From positions 1 through 64,000 of the forward strand of contig SWBL01000201.1 of assembly GCA_024195585.1 (NCBI GenBank): a stretch of DNA of 64,000 bases, read 5' to 3'. The stretch comes from Aureobasidium sp. EXF-3400. Taxonomy: Eukaryota > Ascomycota > Dothideomycetes > Dothideales > Saccotheciaceae. The notes below the pieces were generated by a model, which made no database searches, was not told the DNA's origin, and was given only the letters and a program-made list of their open reading frames with translations. Of this stretch, positions 33,355 through 45,430 are shown piece by piece; positions within the stretch are counted from its first letter, which is position 1, and each line of letters begins with the position of its first letter. Position numbers and translations under genes: made by a program.

Positions 33355-34705
33355 TTAGTTGACAACAGCAGATTGCGAGCTCTGCTCCTCCCAAGCATTC
33401 GAGTCAAGAAGATTTGACCAGTCGTTCTCGCCAGGCGTCGTCATGCCACTGACATTGTTGTGCGAGAATCCCTTGAGAGGGTCAAAGTTTGAATCGAATC
33501 CAAATGTGGTTGACGGTGTGAGAATAGAGTCAGCACCAGACATCGGCGTGCCGAACTTGTCCATGTTGTTATCAAGCATGCCAGGAGCAAGTGTCTGGTT
33601 GATGCCGTCAAAGCAAGGACTGCCGCCCTTGAACTTTGTAGGGTTGGGGTTGTAGGTGTAGAAAGGCTGAGACTGCTGAGACTGCTGCGGGCCGTAGCTA
33701 CCCATCAGCATCTGCGAGAAAGCATCATTCTGATCAAATGCAGGTCCAAGCAGTTGCTGTGATTCGTGAGGCAATGAAGTAGAGAAAGGCATCATGCTCA
33801 TCATGCTAGGATCGAAGGCAGGCGAGACGTTGTTGTATGAGGGATATGTAGGCGGTGAGGTTTGACCTGTTGGCGACATCTGACCATTACTCTGCTTAGC
33901 TGCTTCATGCTTCAGGTTGGTGAGGCTGGTAGATGATGAGGTTCGCGAAGCAGAAGTAAGCTGGGGCGGTGATGCAACAACATTCTGCTGAGATTGAACG
34001 GGCAGAGACATGCGACGATCCTCAGGCTTGATGAACGCAGCGTTGGGGCTTTGTGCTGAAGAGGAGAAGTTGTTCATTTGCTGCAATTCCTGGGGCGTGG
34101 CAATAGATGCTGAGCGGCCGTGCATAGTCTGGCGGAAACCCTGCTGAGGGTAAGGGGATGCACGGAAGCTTTGAGGTGATCTGTTGGCCATCTGGGGAGG
34201 AAGCATAGGGTTTGGGAAAGATTGAGGGAATTGGCCGAGTTGGTTGGCGAACTGAGGAGCGTTGGGGTATTGCTGGGGGTTGTACTGGTCGCCCATGGTT
34301 TGGCCAAGGGCAGCACGCATAGCAACATGGTTGGTGAGGTATGCAGCCAGTCTACGATCGAAATCGGCATTCGATGTTTGAAGATGAGCAGTGAGGCGAC
34401 GGTACTGCATGGGCAGGTCGTCGTCCTCCTCCTCGTACATCTCTTCGTTGATAACGTCTTGCTCGGTTACGCGGAGTGATCTTCCTGTGCGTCTCTTGTG
34501 GATTTCGGAAGCGCGACGAGCAGACTCGACTCGAGCCTCGAGACTACGATCACTGCGGCGAGAAGCAGCAATGTATGCTCTAGAACTGTGTTAGTGCTAA
34601 ATTCTTGAGTACAGAAGAACAAGTTACAAACCTCTCCTGGTTCTCTTCGTGAGTGCGCTCCGTCTTGACGGGCTTGGCAGCGGGGATAGATCTGAGAGGA
34701 GGCAT
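33355..34705 (-). CDS. Conserved fungal Gln/Ser-rich protein, function unknown
   Basis: CDS complement(join(33355..34579,34632..34705)), 432 aa. The first exon encodes MPPLRSIPAAKPVKTERTHE and joins across a 52-nt intron to AYIAASRRSDRSLEARVESA, a basic helical block. It continues through RRASEIHKRRTGRSLRVTEQ and an acidic MYEEEDDDLP to YRRLTAHLQ. The remaining 330 residues are Gln/Ser/Pro/Asn-rich with many SP/TP sites and look like an activation-type disordered region. The basic helix plus disordered tail suggests a nuclear regulatory protein. No classical bZIP leucine heptad is visible, so I do not call it one. Confidence 0.82.
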
Positions 34706-36318
34706 GTCGATGAGAGGATTGTTTGTATTACTTGTGTCGAAGGTTGGAAAGAAAAAGTGCCGGGGTTGCAAGGGGACAGAAGTGGTCCTGGAAAGAGGGG
34801 TTTCGGAGAATTATGCCAGAAGCTTCAAGGCTTGGACCTGAGTGCTGAGTGATGGCGCCGTGGTGGTGGAACGTAGGAATGCGGAGGCAAAGGTGATAAC
34901 CAGTAAGCCGGGGATAGTGTTTGAGGTATGAAGCAAAGTAACTGAATGACTTGGACTCGAATTTGTCTAATAACAAATGTTCGAGAGACGAAGAATGTCG
35001 ATGGGAAAGACGACGAGAATGAGGAGGGTGGCCGGGGAGATAAAGCCTTGCAGCATTCGATCGGAGCTAGAGACCAGAGGGCGTGGGATTTGCAGTCTGG
35101 TGTCATTGGCAGGAAGCCGCCGAGGTTGAAGGCTGAGCTTCGATCGCGCCAACTCTTTCTGTTCGCCCGGACCACAACAGCGGCTCATCCTAAGAGCTTT
35201 CGGTTCTTCGGTTTCGTGTGGTCGTGGCTTGGGAGCCCCAATGATTGGCCCATCTGAAAGTGGAGTAACGGGACATGCGCTCGGAGCATTCTGGCATCGA
35301 CTCTATCTGAGAGCTGCACCACACAGGCCACGTTCCCCGATCGCCTTCCCGCTTGAGTCTGGCTCCCGCGCATCCGCCGAGCTCACTCTTTCCACGTCAC
35401 TTTCCTCAAATGTTCAGCCAAACGTCGTTTTACCTCCAACTATCTGCTGTTGCAGCATGTCGCTGCTCGACAGCTCTCATCTACGAGCTTGCTGAAACTC
35501 TCGCCCTCTGTTCTTTCGGGCCTGCTCGGGTCCATGTTTCGTAGTTGCTTCCGAGTTCATCCATGAGACCTTTCTGCTTGATTAAATTCCTGCAACGACA
35601 AACTTCGTTGCATGTGCCTCACAAGCAAATTGACTCGCTGCGATCAAAGGACGTTTTCATCCTTGTGTCCTTGAAGATCAGCATTGTGTTTGGAAACAAT
35701 CTGACGTGGCCAAGGGCAGGTACCGCGATCGTCTTTTCGGCGCTTGAGACCTAATCTCACTCGAGGTGTATCGGCAGAATGATCGTCAGAGGCTTCCAAA
35801 TGGTGTTTCTCGATCAACGCTCGGTTTGGCCTGCTCCTCCAGTGTCATTTTGACGCCTTTCTAACGCTCGAGATCCCCAGATACGCATACTCGATGCAGC
35901 TAAGCTCTTCGGCGGGTTGTTCGATCTGGTACGGTTCACGCCAATCGTAGAGTTTCCAGCGCTAGGCTTAGATCACAACGGCCCGCCCGTGGACAGCTCA
36001 CCGGCCGCGGGAACCGGTCCACAAACTGGTACGTCCTTCGTCATAGCTCCGATACCTTGACCAAGCGTCTCCGTTGTACTTGTTAATTCGACACGCCCAA
36101 ATCTCACCAGTTTACTCACGCTTGTGGTGCTTGGAAAAGATTTTCACAAACACGCCGTCGATATTGCGGTTCCACAGTGGTACTTGAGTAGGGGCTAGCT
36201 CCGTTGAAGTCGGGTACGTACCTTTGGCATTCCGGGGCAGCAATCAAAAAGTCGATTGAGTGTGGCAAATACCTCGCTTATCTGGATAACTCGTACACCG
36301 CATCTGCATGTATCGTGG

Positions 36319-36328
36319 TACTCCGTAC
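36319..36328 (+). repeat. TACTCCGTAC motif, copy 1
   Basis: Exact 10-mer in the gene-poor block, flanked as GG(TACTCCGTAC)AGC. Confidence 0.6.
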
Positions 36329-37466
36329 AGCACGAAGAGATGCCTCCAAGCAAGGATAGAACCAATAATACAGATGTGGCCCCAATATTAACGCTTCAGG
36401 GTTGCCAGTCCTCCCTAGAGCGACAAGTCGACACTCGTGAGCATTCTTGAGCAGACGGCACGATACGGTGTCAACGTTGCACAATATCTCCTGTGGCAAG
36501 GATTGTGACTCTGTGAATGGAAAGCCCTACACTCAAGTCAGCAAAACAAGCATCACCTCAGATCTCGTACCACCCAGATCTATAAAACCTTGGTGGGAGA
36601 TGGTTCCCGGCACAGTGGACTGCAGCCACTAGCACTATGCTCACAAGATCTGTGCCGGACTCTGCTGTCCATGGAGGGTCGTCACTGGTCAGATCATTCC
36701 CAGCAATCTCGTTGATATCTGCTTGGGAAACATCTGCTAAGCTGCCTTCCACCCTGCATGGGTGATGAACCTGTCTTGAGACTATCGCACACCAAAACGT
36801 CAGTCGGTGGACGAATGGCATTATGTCTCGGATGCGAATTGCTGAGATCGGATCGAGGAATCTGCACATTTTCAACATTTAGACCGGCTTTTGCAACCTG
36901 CTAATCAACACGACGCCCATCTCGCTAAGTAATATTAGGCTTGGTGCCTCACTTTGCTGGAGTTCGCACCCGCGATCAGGCGTGGGGTACGCATGCCTAG
37001 CGCGCTGCCATCTTCCGCAGGAGAGGGGCGACGTAGAAAGGAATCGTAGAAATCCTCCGAATTGTGTGGTTATCTCGGCCGCAGACACGCGCGGTGTGGG
37101 CCAGCAAACGGCTGCTAAAAACTTCCAAATGACGCTGCTGCTTTCTCTGCAACTTCCGGGATGGGCAAAAGATTGACTGGCGTAAGCCTTTGTCTCAACT
37201 GTTCACCTGGTGACAACAGAGCCGCAAGAGAACCTAAGAGGAGTTGTTCCATCATTTTGGCCATCTCTTTGTTCGACGGACGACATCGTTTGCACACCCT
37301 TTTCGTCACGCATAGGCATTATCTGCAATGCACGACCTGATTGGACATCCTATTCAGGGTTGTGAATGAGCCGCACGCCTCGCGTACACATCCTTGCCTG
37401 CATGGCAGGACTCCACATCACGAATCACGATTGGTGGGCAGCCAATATCGTCCTTTCCCTCGACAA

Positions 37467-37476
37467 TACTCCGTAC
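37467..37476 (+). repeat. TACTCCGTAC motif, copy 2
   Basis: Exact 10-mer followed by CTCCCC. Confidence 0.6.
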
Positions 37477-38754
37477 CTCCCCTGAGTTCCTGCAAGATAC
37501 GGCATGCTGGTCCGTTAAGTCCCTGTTGGTCTCTGGTTGTCCATTCCTTTATCTAAATACGGACTGCTCTCCGCCATTATTTGAGTGTCTCAGCAATGCC
37601 AGCAGACGCGTGCGTATGTATTGTGACAACCATTCGTGGGGCCTAGAAGGTACCTTCAACTACTGTGTGCATTAGGGTCAGGCATTCACCATGATTCTGA
37701 TCCCTACCAAGTACTTGCTCGAGTATGAGAACATGGCCGTCTCAGAAATCTGCTGAACCCCCTCGGCCGTGCCTGGTTGTGAAATATAGTACCATGGTCA
37801 ATCTTGCAACTCTCGGCACGCAGGCGATCGTGGATCTGATGCCTGAGAACTTGTAAACTCGTACTGAGGTTCGTGCTAAACCAACGGAAACACGAGCTAA
37901 AAGCCATTCGTCAGTTTTAGCAGCCCCCACTGCCAATAATGATCACTAATCGCTGCTCCTCATATTTTGTGTCAGGATGGGATCTACACGTGCGCTTCAT
38001 CCTTCGAGAGCCTCAACTTCTTATGCCTACCAGAAAGACGTCAGTCGGGTTACCGGAACGTACCATGAGGGCTGAGTGAAACAAAACGCCATGTTGCTTC
38101 TCGACCTACGCCAGCAACCATTCATTTATGTCTTCCAATAAAGGTACTTCGTACGCGATGTTCGGCTCCCCACGTTTTGTGGGCGGCAGATAGCGAGAGA
38201 GAGGCTTCACAAAGGCACCACAGCACAACATCGGTATCGCCAGACTTCACTGATTGTTGAGCTCGAGCGCCGTCTTGAAAAAGACGCGCATTAGCCAACA
38301 GAGCCATCCCGCGCGTGCTGCCCATATTGTTAACTCCGCACAGCGGCAAATCCTGCCGAGTAACTGCGAGGTGCGTATCTCGTAGGACAACCTTTCGAGC
38401 CGCACCATACACGGGGCTTCGTTCCGCCGCTTTTTACATAGGCTTTTCGTTTAGCTGTAGATCTATCTTCCTGTTTTGACAATCTTAACCCCAAATGCGG
38501 GAAATATTCCAAGGAGGCAAAGAGCACGTTTTGAAGCATACGGTTGGTTCCGACCGCGAAATAAACAGCAGGCAATCGTCACGGTTGTTCATGAATGCAA
38601 TGTCATGCGTAAGATGGGTTTTCTGACCTATGGAAATATGCCGCTTGGGACGAGGATTGACATTTGGAAGATCTTTGTGAATCCTTCTCCGCTCCGCGTA
38701 CTTCTGTACGAGTATCTGTATCTGTACCTCTAAGGTTCAAATTTGTGTCTGTCT

Positions 38755-38764
38755 GTACGGAGTA
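38755..38764 (-). repeat. TACTCCGTAC motif, copy 3 (reverse strand)
   Basis: Plus strand reads GTACGGAGTA followed by CCTCCC, so both sides of the quasi-palindrome resemble the other copies. Confidence 0.6.
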
Positions 38765-39353
38765 CCTCCCAGGTTCGGATTCGTGTCCGAAGACTGGATG
38801 CCTGTCTCCACGACCTTCAAGTTGGAGCGATATTTACTTGTTGCTCCAGGACCCTGCGCTTTGCTGCAAGTTCGCTTGATCATGCAGCTGAGGCTGGAGC
38901 CCTCCAAAGATACCCCCCATAAAGTACCGTCGTGGTTAAGCTGATTGCAGATCGATCATCCCGACGCAAGCACCCCTATCTCTGAAGAAGACCACCCAAT
39001 ATCTCTCTCGCGCGTATCTGGTGTGACAACCCTTGGACACAGGACAAAAATCCTGACCCACAGAACATCTAGCCCACGGATACATCTAATTGGACAAAGA
39101 ATAAGATATCAGAGCATGGAGTAGCGAGTTTACCCGGGCTAGGGCACTTCACCCGGCACCAACCCTCCTCAGTAACATAGATCCCATCCGTAGTCCCTCT
39201 CAACAATATGAGCAGCTACTGTAGCATCCTTGTCGTCTGTTCGCCATGGGTATCAACCCTACGCCTCCCACCATCAACACCTTCTTCACATGAAAGGAGT
39301 TGAGATGGTTTGGAAGTGCAGGAGTACCACTAAGGATTTGGGTCGAACCATAC

Positions 39354-40065
39354 TCACTGATTGGCAGCGACGATAGCTTTGCCAACGGCCAGTCTGTCTT
39401 GTCGGTCGAAGCATTCGCGGCCCTGCTTGAGTGCGCTGATCAGCAGGCCCAGCGACTTGTCGTTAAAGTCACCTGCTGAGCGTATCTTGTCGAGGTCTTC
39501 GGCAAACTCGGTCGTCATCTGGCGGAGGTAGAACGAGGTGAATGCATCTTCGGCCTCTGCGTCTCCGACCTGGGGTCCATCTGTGGACGCAGTGATGGTC
39601 TGATCTTCTTTTGGGGATAATGACCGGGATGGTGACTATACAACAGTTAAGCGGTGTATCTAGCTGGGGAGCCTGTGTCGTATGTTCACGCATGATCAGA
39701 GGAATCAGGGAAGGATCCTGGAAGAAAGTACAATCCTGACTGAAGGAAAATGAAGCAAGCGAGAAACAAGAAACAGAACTTCCAGATGGAAAACGAAGTT
39801 TCACCAACCTTTGTAACGGCCGTTGTCTTGACCTTAGACTTGGACACGGCTTGCTCCTTGGGCGTAGTTTCCGAATCACTGCTGTCGGACTCTGACGATG
39901 ATGAGGAGTCTGACGACGATGAGTCTGAAGAATCCGAGACTGGGTGTTTTCAGTCAGTGCATGCGCGTAAATGTTCCTTGATCAAAACACACCTTCAGTT
40001 CTGGCTTTGCGCTTCCTCAATCGCTTCGGCCTGTCAGCTTGCGCTTGTCTCCTTACTGCAGGCAT
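39354..40065 (-). CDS. RSA3: Ribosome assembly protein 3 (Rsa3-like)
   Basis: CDS complement(join(39354..39635,39809..39939,39993..40065)), 161 aa. Acts in nucleolar 60S pre-ribosome assembly in yeast. Exon 1 is basic (ADRPKRLRKRKART), a nucleolar-type signal. Exon 2 is a Ser/Asp/Glu run (SDSSDSSSSD ...) followed by KSKVKTTAVTK. Exon 3 has the family core FYLRQMTTEFAEDLDKIRSA, then DFNDKSLGLLISALKQG. The first intron is 53 nt with a GTGTGT donor. The second, 173 nt, starts with a weak GTTGGT donor and ends TATAG; the phase fits. The protein is hidden from simple open-frame searches because each exon is short. Confidence 0.83.
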
Positions 40066-40249
40066 CTTGTTGTTTTGTGATTAGTATGCGAGAAAGGTCC
40101 AGCAGGAAAAATGGTCAAGTTTGCCAAGAAGAAATTTGGAGAACAGGGTCACACCAGAAACATGATTTTGACGGGCGTTTCAAAGTAATGTGATCTTTCG
40201 TCTCTACTTTCTACAGATAATTGCAACTACTATAGGAATTTCGATGCTG

Positions 40250-41302
40250 TTAGACGCCTGCGTCTTCAGGGGCGACATTGAGATTCCAATCGATCACACC
40301 ATCATCACCATATCTCTCTTTGAGCCATTCATTCGCCTTGGTAAAGTGGCCACAGTCAAACTAAAAGTCCCGTCAGATGATTCTTCTTTTCTATACCCTA
40401 AGGAGAGGAAAAACTTACGAAGCCTTTGTGTGCACTCAGAGGACTAGGATGAACGCTCTTGAGAACATAATGCTTTGATCCGTTGATACCCGCACAGCGT
40501 TTCTGTGCAGGAGAACCCCAAGCCAAGAAGACAACGCCGTGGGTACGCTTCTGACAGACGATATCAATGACTTTTTGCGTGAACTTCTCCCAGCCCTTGC
40601 CAGCGTGTGAGTTGGCCTCGTGAGCGCGAACGGTAAGGCAGGTATTCAGTAGCAGGACGCCACGATCGGCCCAAGGTGTGAGCAAGCCTCCCTTGTTGGG
40701 CGGAGGCTCGAAAGATGGGTATTCTTTTTTCAATGCTTTGTAGATGTTCTGGAGCGATGGAGGGGCGGGAGTCGGAGGTCTGACGGAGAAGCAAAGGCCG
40801 TGAGCCTGATTGAGGTTATGGTAGGGATCCTGACCTAGAATGACCGCCTGGACGGTACTGAGCGGCGTGTGTCGCGACCTGGAGGGGTTGTTAGTGATTC
40901 ACGGCACGTTGATGGAGGTCTTGAGCAGACGCACCAGCTGTAGACATCTTCTGACGGAGGGAAGATCTTCTTGCCAGACTCGGCTTCGCTCTTGAGGAAC
41001 TTCTTCAGGTCAAGGAACGACTTGGTTGTGATTTCATCCTTGAGTACGGCGAGCCAGCTTTCGTGCAATGTTTCAATCTCAAGTTTGAGTAGTGTCTTTT
41101 GTTCTTCGGTCAGGCCGGCGATCCATTTTTCCTTGTCAAACTTGAGTGCAGGAGCAGGGTCGGTTGAACCTTTGGATGGGTTGGTCGATGACGTTGACGG
41201 GTTAGGCTTGGGAGGGCCAAAGAAACTGGTGATGGAGCTGTTGGCCTTTGGCTTTTTTGCTTCAGCGGCAGCAATGTCGGCTGCTTTGCGTTTGAGAGAC
41301 AT
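40250..41302 (-). CDS. UNG1: Uracil-DNA glycosylase, family 1
   Basis: CDS complement(join(40250..40360,40419..40878,40935..41302)), 312 aa. Removes uracil from DNA to start base-excision repair. Near the start, after a basic stretch (LKRKAAD ... KKPKAN), SITSFFGPP resembles a PCNA-binding PIP box. The catalytic water-activating motif GQDPYH is at about 138-143, [20 protein letters not shown] supplies the uracil pocket, and the DNA-intercalating motif [10 protein letters not shown] begins near 266. Exon 3 completes the fold with [13 protein letters not shown]. Introns are 56 and 58 nt. One locus may give nuclear and mitochondrial forms by alternative starts, as in other eukaryotes, but no clear presequence is seen here. 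Same strand as RSA3, 184 nt upstream of it. Confidence 0.95.
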
Positions 41303-41618
41303 GGTAGCAATTGAATGAGATAAGTGAATCGTCCTCGAGAAAGAACGATGTCTCGCACCTCGAATAAATTGGTTCAGGCGGACGCGCCTCACGCGTAGTG
41401 GCCTGTGCTGTCTGTCCGTAGGGAAGACCTGGTGGCTGAAGCTTTCCCCACAGCACAGTGGCGCAAGAACCATGTCATGCGTCATCACTTGAACGGCAGG
41501 AGCACAAGTGATGAACAAGGAAACCGCAATCCGATAGCAAGCTTTCTTCTGTCCTTCTAGACTCTTCCACTCTTCCACTCTTCCGCTTCTTCTCCTCACC
41601 TACACATCTATCACAACA
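41303..41618. other. Divergent promoter between UNG1 and WW-protein genes
   Basis: 316 nt between start codons; contains a CTCTTCCACT direct repeat just before 41590. No gene. Confidence 0.5.
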
Positions 41619-42467
41619 ATGGCGTCCTCATCAGCAGCTCAGATCCCTGGAGATCAACCCCCTCCTTACAGCAAGAACGACCCGACTCCTCACAAGACTC
41701 GCAATGGTATTCCACCTGACCACCGCCGCTCTATGGAAGACGCAAGCCGCGAAGTCCCCGAAGGCTGGATCAGACAGTATGATCCTCAGACCAGCCATCA
41801 GTTCTATGTCGACACACGCACCGAGCGCGCCATCTGGCACCATCCCTACGATGACGACGAGTACATGGCCTCCCTGTCGCCTGAACAGCGCGCCCGCATC
41901 AGAGGTCTGAGTCGTGTGCCTACTGATGCCGACATTATCGCCGAGAGCTCAGAAGACGACGCTCATGACCCCAGAGGTCCACCTAAACGCCAAGACTCCA
42001 ATCCCAGCGGCATGAAGAAGTTTGGCCGCAAGATCAAGGACAAAGTGACCTCGAGCACTCACCAAGAAAGAGAAGCCGCCCGCAAGAAGCGTGCCGACGA
42101 AGAGCAAAAAGCTTACCAGCGTCATCTCCAATTCCGCCAGGCAATGCAAAAAGCTGTTCAAACTGGTCAGCCTCAGTTGATCGGCAAAGACCGCGAAGGC
42201 CGCGACTGCTACCTTACTCCTCCTCAAGGTGCCCAAAGCCAGCAACAAAACGTCCGCATGATCAATCCCTTCGGTTCGCCATATGGAGGTGTCGGTGGAG
42301 GCTATCCTGGAGGCTATGGCGGAGGCTATGGCGGCGGTTACGGAATGTACGGACGTCCAGCCTATGGTTATGCACGTCCCTATGGCTACGGCTACGGAGG
42401 TGGTTTGGGTCTCCCTATCTTGGGAGGTCTCGCTGGAGGTGCTCTTCTGGGAGGATTGCTGTTCTAG
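41619..42467 (+). CDS. WW-domain protein with Gly/Tyr-rich tail
   Basis: 282 aa, intronless. A single WW domain lies at about residues 44-80: EVPEGWIRQYDPQTSHQFY and the second Trp in AIWHHPY. WW domains bind Pro-Tyr motifs, and this protein itself has PPPYS near residue 14, so self- or partner-binding is possible. A basic coiled region follows (REAARKKRADEEQKAYQRH). The last 70 residues are Gly/Tyr-rich (GGYGGGYGGGYG, YGYARPYGYGYG) and end in an apolar Gly/Leu segment (LPILGGLAGGALLGGLLF) that could insert in a membrane. Such a tail is prone to phase separation (inference). Confidence 0.85.
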   Translation: MASSSAAQIPGDQPPPYSKNDPTPHKTRNGIPPDHRRSMEDASREVPEGWIRQYDPQTSHQFYVDTRTERAIWHHPYDDDEYMASLSPEQRARIRGLSRVPTDADIIAESSEDDAHDPRGPPKRQDSNPSGMKKFGRKIKDKVTSSTHQEREAARKKRADEEQKAYQRHLQFRQAMQKAVQTGQPQLIGKDREGRDCYLTPPQGAQSQQQNVRMINPFGSPYGGVGGGYPGGYGGGYGGGYGMYGRPAYGYARPYGYGYGGGLGLPILGGLAGGALLGGLLF

Positions 42468-43114
42468 GAGTCCTTAAGTTTGCTGCACCATCTTTAACGA
42501 CGTAACGAACGCCAGCCTTAAGCTGATACCCTAATTTTATCCTAGTATCCTTTACTCGTCAATTTTGCAAAATCTCAGTCACTCGGAAATCCGAGTCGGG
42601 ATACAGAACGGCCGCAACCTGGTTTTACTCAATCAAAGCATGACAATTCTGTGTCTTTCCCTCATTTCGGTGATTGACTGAGAAGAATGGTGGAAACAAC
42701 AGTCGGACCACGCGACTTCCATATCTGCTGCTCTCACGACTAAATATCGTAAAAATCCCGTCTTCGATGTTTCGGCTCATAGATCTCCACTGCACTCAAG
42801 GCGAAGTCTCGTAGAAGGGTTGCATGCGAAACGTTAATAAGCAAAATGGCCTATAACCATGCTTAGGAATTACAGTCCTGGAGAGTCACACGCATCGAAC
42901 CCATCACCCTGCTGTATGGAAGTTGTATCGGAGAGAATTGAACACGGTGGAGGCCTTTTCTGATTGCTAGTTTACGTCCTGCATTCTTGCTTCTCGCTTG
43001 CGCTCACATCTCTCTGCGCGTCCTGCTCATTTCATTGCCTCATTGTGGTTGATCTTGTTTGTACATGCTTTTGAAACTCAAGTGTTTTCAGATACTGCAA
43101 AGCTCCAAGTTGCT
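42468..43114. other. Intergenic between convergent genes
   Basis: 647 nt, no supported gene. Confidence 0.5.
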
Positions 43115-43697
43115 TCAGACTTCAGCATCTTCGGCATCAGCACCTGCAACAGCACCGGCCTCAGAGTCCTCGTCGACAGGCTCGTTCTTGATGACGGTCT
43201 TCTTCTTGATAGGGGTCTCCTCGTCGTTCTCGCTGTCATCGCTGTCGCTAGCGACCTTGCGCTTCTTGTTTGCCTTGCCCTTGGTGCTCTTGGTCTTGGG
43301 GGTGGCCTTCTTCTTGGGAGTCTTGACGGCAGGGGTGTTGGGAGGAGCAACAGTACCGTTGGTAGTAGTGATGGTAGTGTCGAACTCGAGGAGCTTCTTC
43401 TTGGTGACGCGCAGCATCTCGCGAGCCGAGTTGGCGGTCTTGGAGCCGGTGAGCTGAGAGAACTTCTCGTAGTCGATCTGCAAGAGGAAGCGAGGATGTT
43501 AGTTCGAGTCCAAGATGAATGAAGATCCATTATATCTTTGGAAAGCTTGTACTGTTCTGCACTGCAGACACTTTGCACATTCCTGGATGATCTTCTGTGA
43601 CAGATATGAGAACGCTTACCTTGGGTTCGACATCAACGCAGAGCCAGGCCAGGGCCAGGTAGCGGTTCTGGGTGTCAGAAAGCGGAAGACCAGGCAT
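43115..43697 (-). CDS. Small basic nuclear protein, conserved in fungi
   Basis: CDS complement(join(43115..43477,43620..43697)), 146 aa. Exon 1 encodes MPGLPLSDTQNRYLALAW and ends EPK at a GTAAGC donor; exon 2 starts IDYEKFSQLTG. The first 65 residues form a compact helical domain (KTANSAREMLRVTKKKLLEF) that looks like a small DNA- or chromatin-binding fold. A Lys/Pro/Thr-rich linker follows (KTPKKKATPKTK, KGKANKKRK), resembling histone H1 tails or a bipartite nuclear signal, and then an acidic end. No named function known to me. The 142-nt intron is long for this window. Confidence 0.8.
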
Positions 43698-45430
43698 CTT
43701 GAATGAGATGGCGCGAGTTGAAGGTTTCCGAATGTTGTTGCTGCCGAGGAGGTTAGATATGTGTCGCGAGAGTGCACTGTTGTGGGTGTAGCAGGAAGTC
43801 TGACGCGTCTGAGGAGCGTTTGTGAGTGAAGGGAGTTGCTGGAGAAATGCAAGTGGTGAAGATATGCTCGAGAGGAAACTAACGCTGATGAATGGATCTG
43901 GCAAGATCTTGATCCAGATGCAAAGATCTGGAAAGTGCTGGAGGAGAGACAGGAGAGAAAAGAGGAAAAGAATCTCTCGGAGACTTTATGGTGACAAGTG
44001 TTGTGCAGACCAGTGAGGATAGAATCGCGAGATGCAGTGAGAAGGAGACCAACACGTCCAACCTTGCGAGTCCAGGAAAATGACTGTCAAGCAGCCAGAA
44101 AATCCCACTCACTTTGGATGTCAAGGAACTGTCCAATCTGATTTGTCGAGAATGCAGAAAGAGTCGATCACTAGGATATGGTTGGAAACATACTGTGTTT
44201 AGAAAGCAAGAAACGACCCAATGTTAGAGCTGCTGGTGTAATGTTTACAGATCATCGATCTGAGCTTGACAGCCTGAAGATATCATGTTCTGTTCGGATT
44301 CTCAAAGAGCATTAAGTGACTACGGCCATGTCGAGAACCACACATTGTTGCTCTTGATTGCGTGCTTGGGTGATATCAGCGAGGGTTCTTGAGACATACT
44401 TATCAGTCACAACGTGCAACAAGGCGTCTTCTGAATCAAGACCGGGAACAACTCCTTATCCACTGACCCGAGAGCTGGATATCTCTCCTGTTTGCTTGGG
44501 CCATCTGTATGTATAGTGTATTCAGTCCTAAGAGCCATCAGGCATTGCGGAGTATCTCAATCAAACAAGGTGGAGCATGGATGCCTTGGAGGGTTACATG
44601 TGGGGATGTCCATCTAGAAGATCGAGTGCGAGACATTGACTTTGCTGAGCCTTGGAATCTACCTTGCTGTTCTTTGATCATCATGAATCCTGGCACCTGG
44701 TATGTCCGGTAGAATAGAAAAACCATGCTAAATCCCTCAAAGACATTTTGGCCGAGCATCCATTGACAGAACACAGAACCTCCAGATCTGTCGTTCAGGC
44801 ACCAACATACTGCAGGGACTAGCGGCTCCTTGCAGATCTATGAGTTTAGATTCGATGGACGCATGATTCAATGCGAGAGAAGTGCAGAAATTTTGTCGCA
44901 ATGATGTTTGTTTAATGCAGATGCTTGTGCCAATACGACTTTTCATTCTTGTCTGTTCAAGAATTCATACTGTCAGGTCTTCGGCAGTGCCAATAAAGCG
45001 GTGAAATCCTGACCAGAAGGCTACATACCGAATGGCAGGTAATGGTTGTGTTATAGCCTGACGTTGTCATGCCGCTGAGGTTGAATCAGGTTCAGTTATA
45101 AATAGAAACAAAAAAGAAGGAACAATTGACATAAGCCACCATTTGTGACGATCAAATCTGCAAAGTCAGCAGGTTTTGGCAGATCGAAGGAGCAACACAG
45201 CCATTTCAAAGCCGCTGCGTGGGAGATCTGATCCTTAGTGGCTTTTGGTAGAGGGGAAATACGAGGCGACGCAAGGCAACAACATAAAAACTGAAAGTGC
45301 TGCTGTACCGTCTTCGATCCTTCGCCAAGGACCAATACATGCTTCTTCGAGATGGAAATATAAATACTGAAAGTTCCACTTGTAGACTGTACATATCAAT
45401 TGCAACCTACTTCAGAGCTTCTATTCCAAT
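43698..45430. other. Intergenic region (1.7 kb)
   Basis: No supported gene; a TATAAAT box at 45359-45365 belongs to the next gene. Confidence 0.45.
45359..45365 (+). promoter_or_regulatory. TATA box
   Basis: TATAAAT about 70 nt upstream of the start codon at 45431. Confidence 0.5.

Larger units (their letters stand above)
34706..39353. other. Gene-poor block (4.6 kb)
   Basis: The largest gap in the window. No open frame has domain sense and I found no terminal repeats, target-site duplications or transposase/reverse-transcriptase motifs. Three copies of the 10-mer TACTCCGTAC (either strand) fall within 36.3-38.8 kb and are listed separately. Confidence 0.45.

Noticed and set aside
34706..39353. 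Degraded transposon hypothesis for the gene-poor block
   Set aside because: No terminal repeats, target duplications or enzyme remnants could be read; kept only as an open question.
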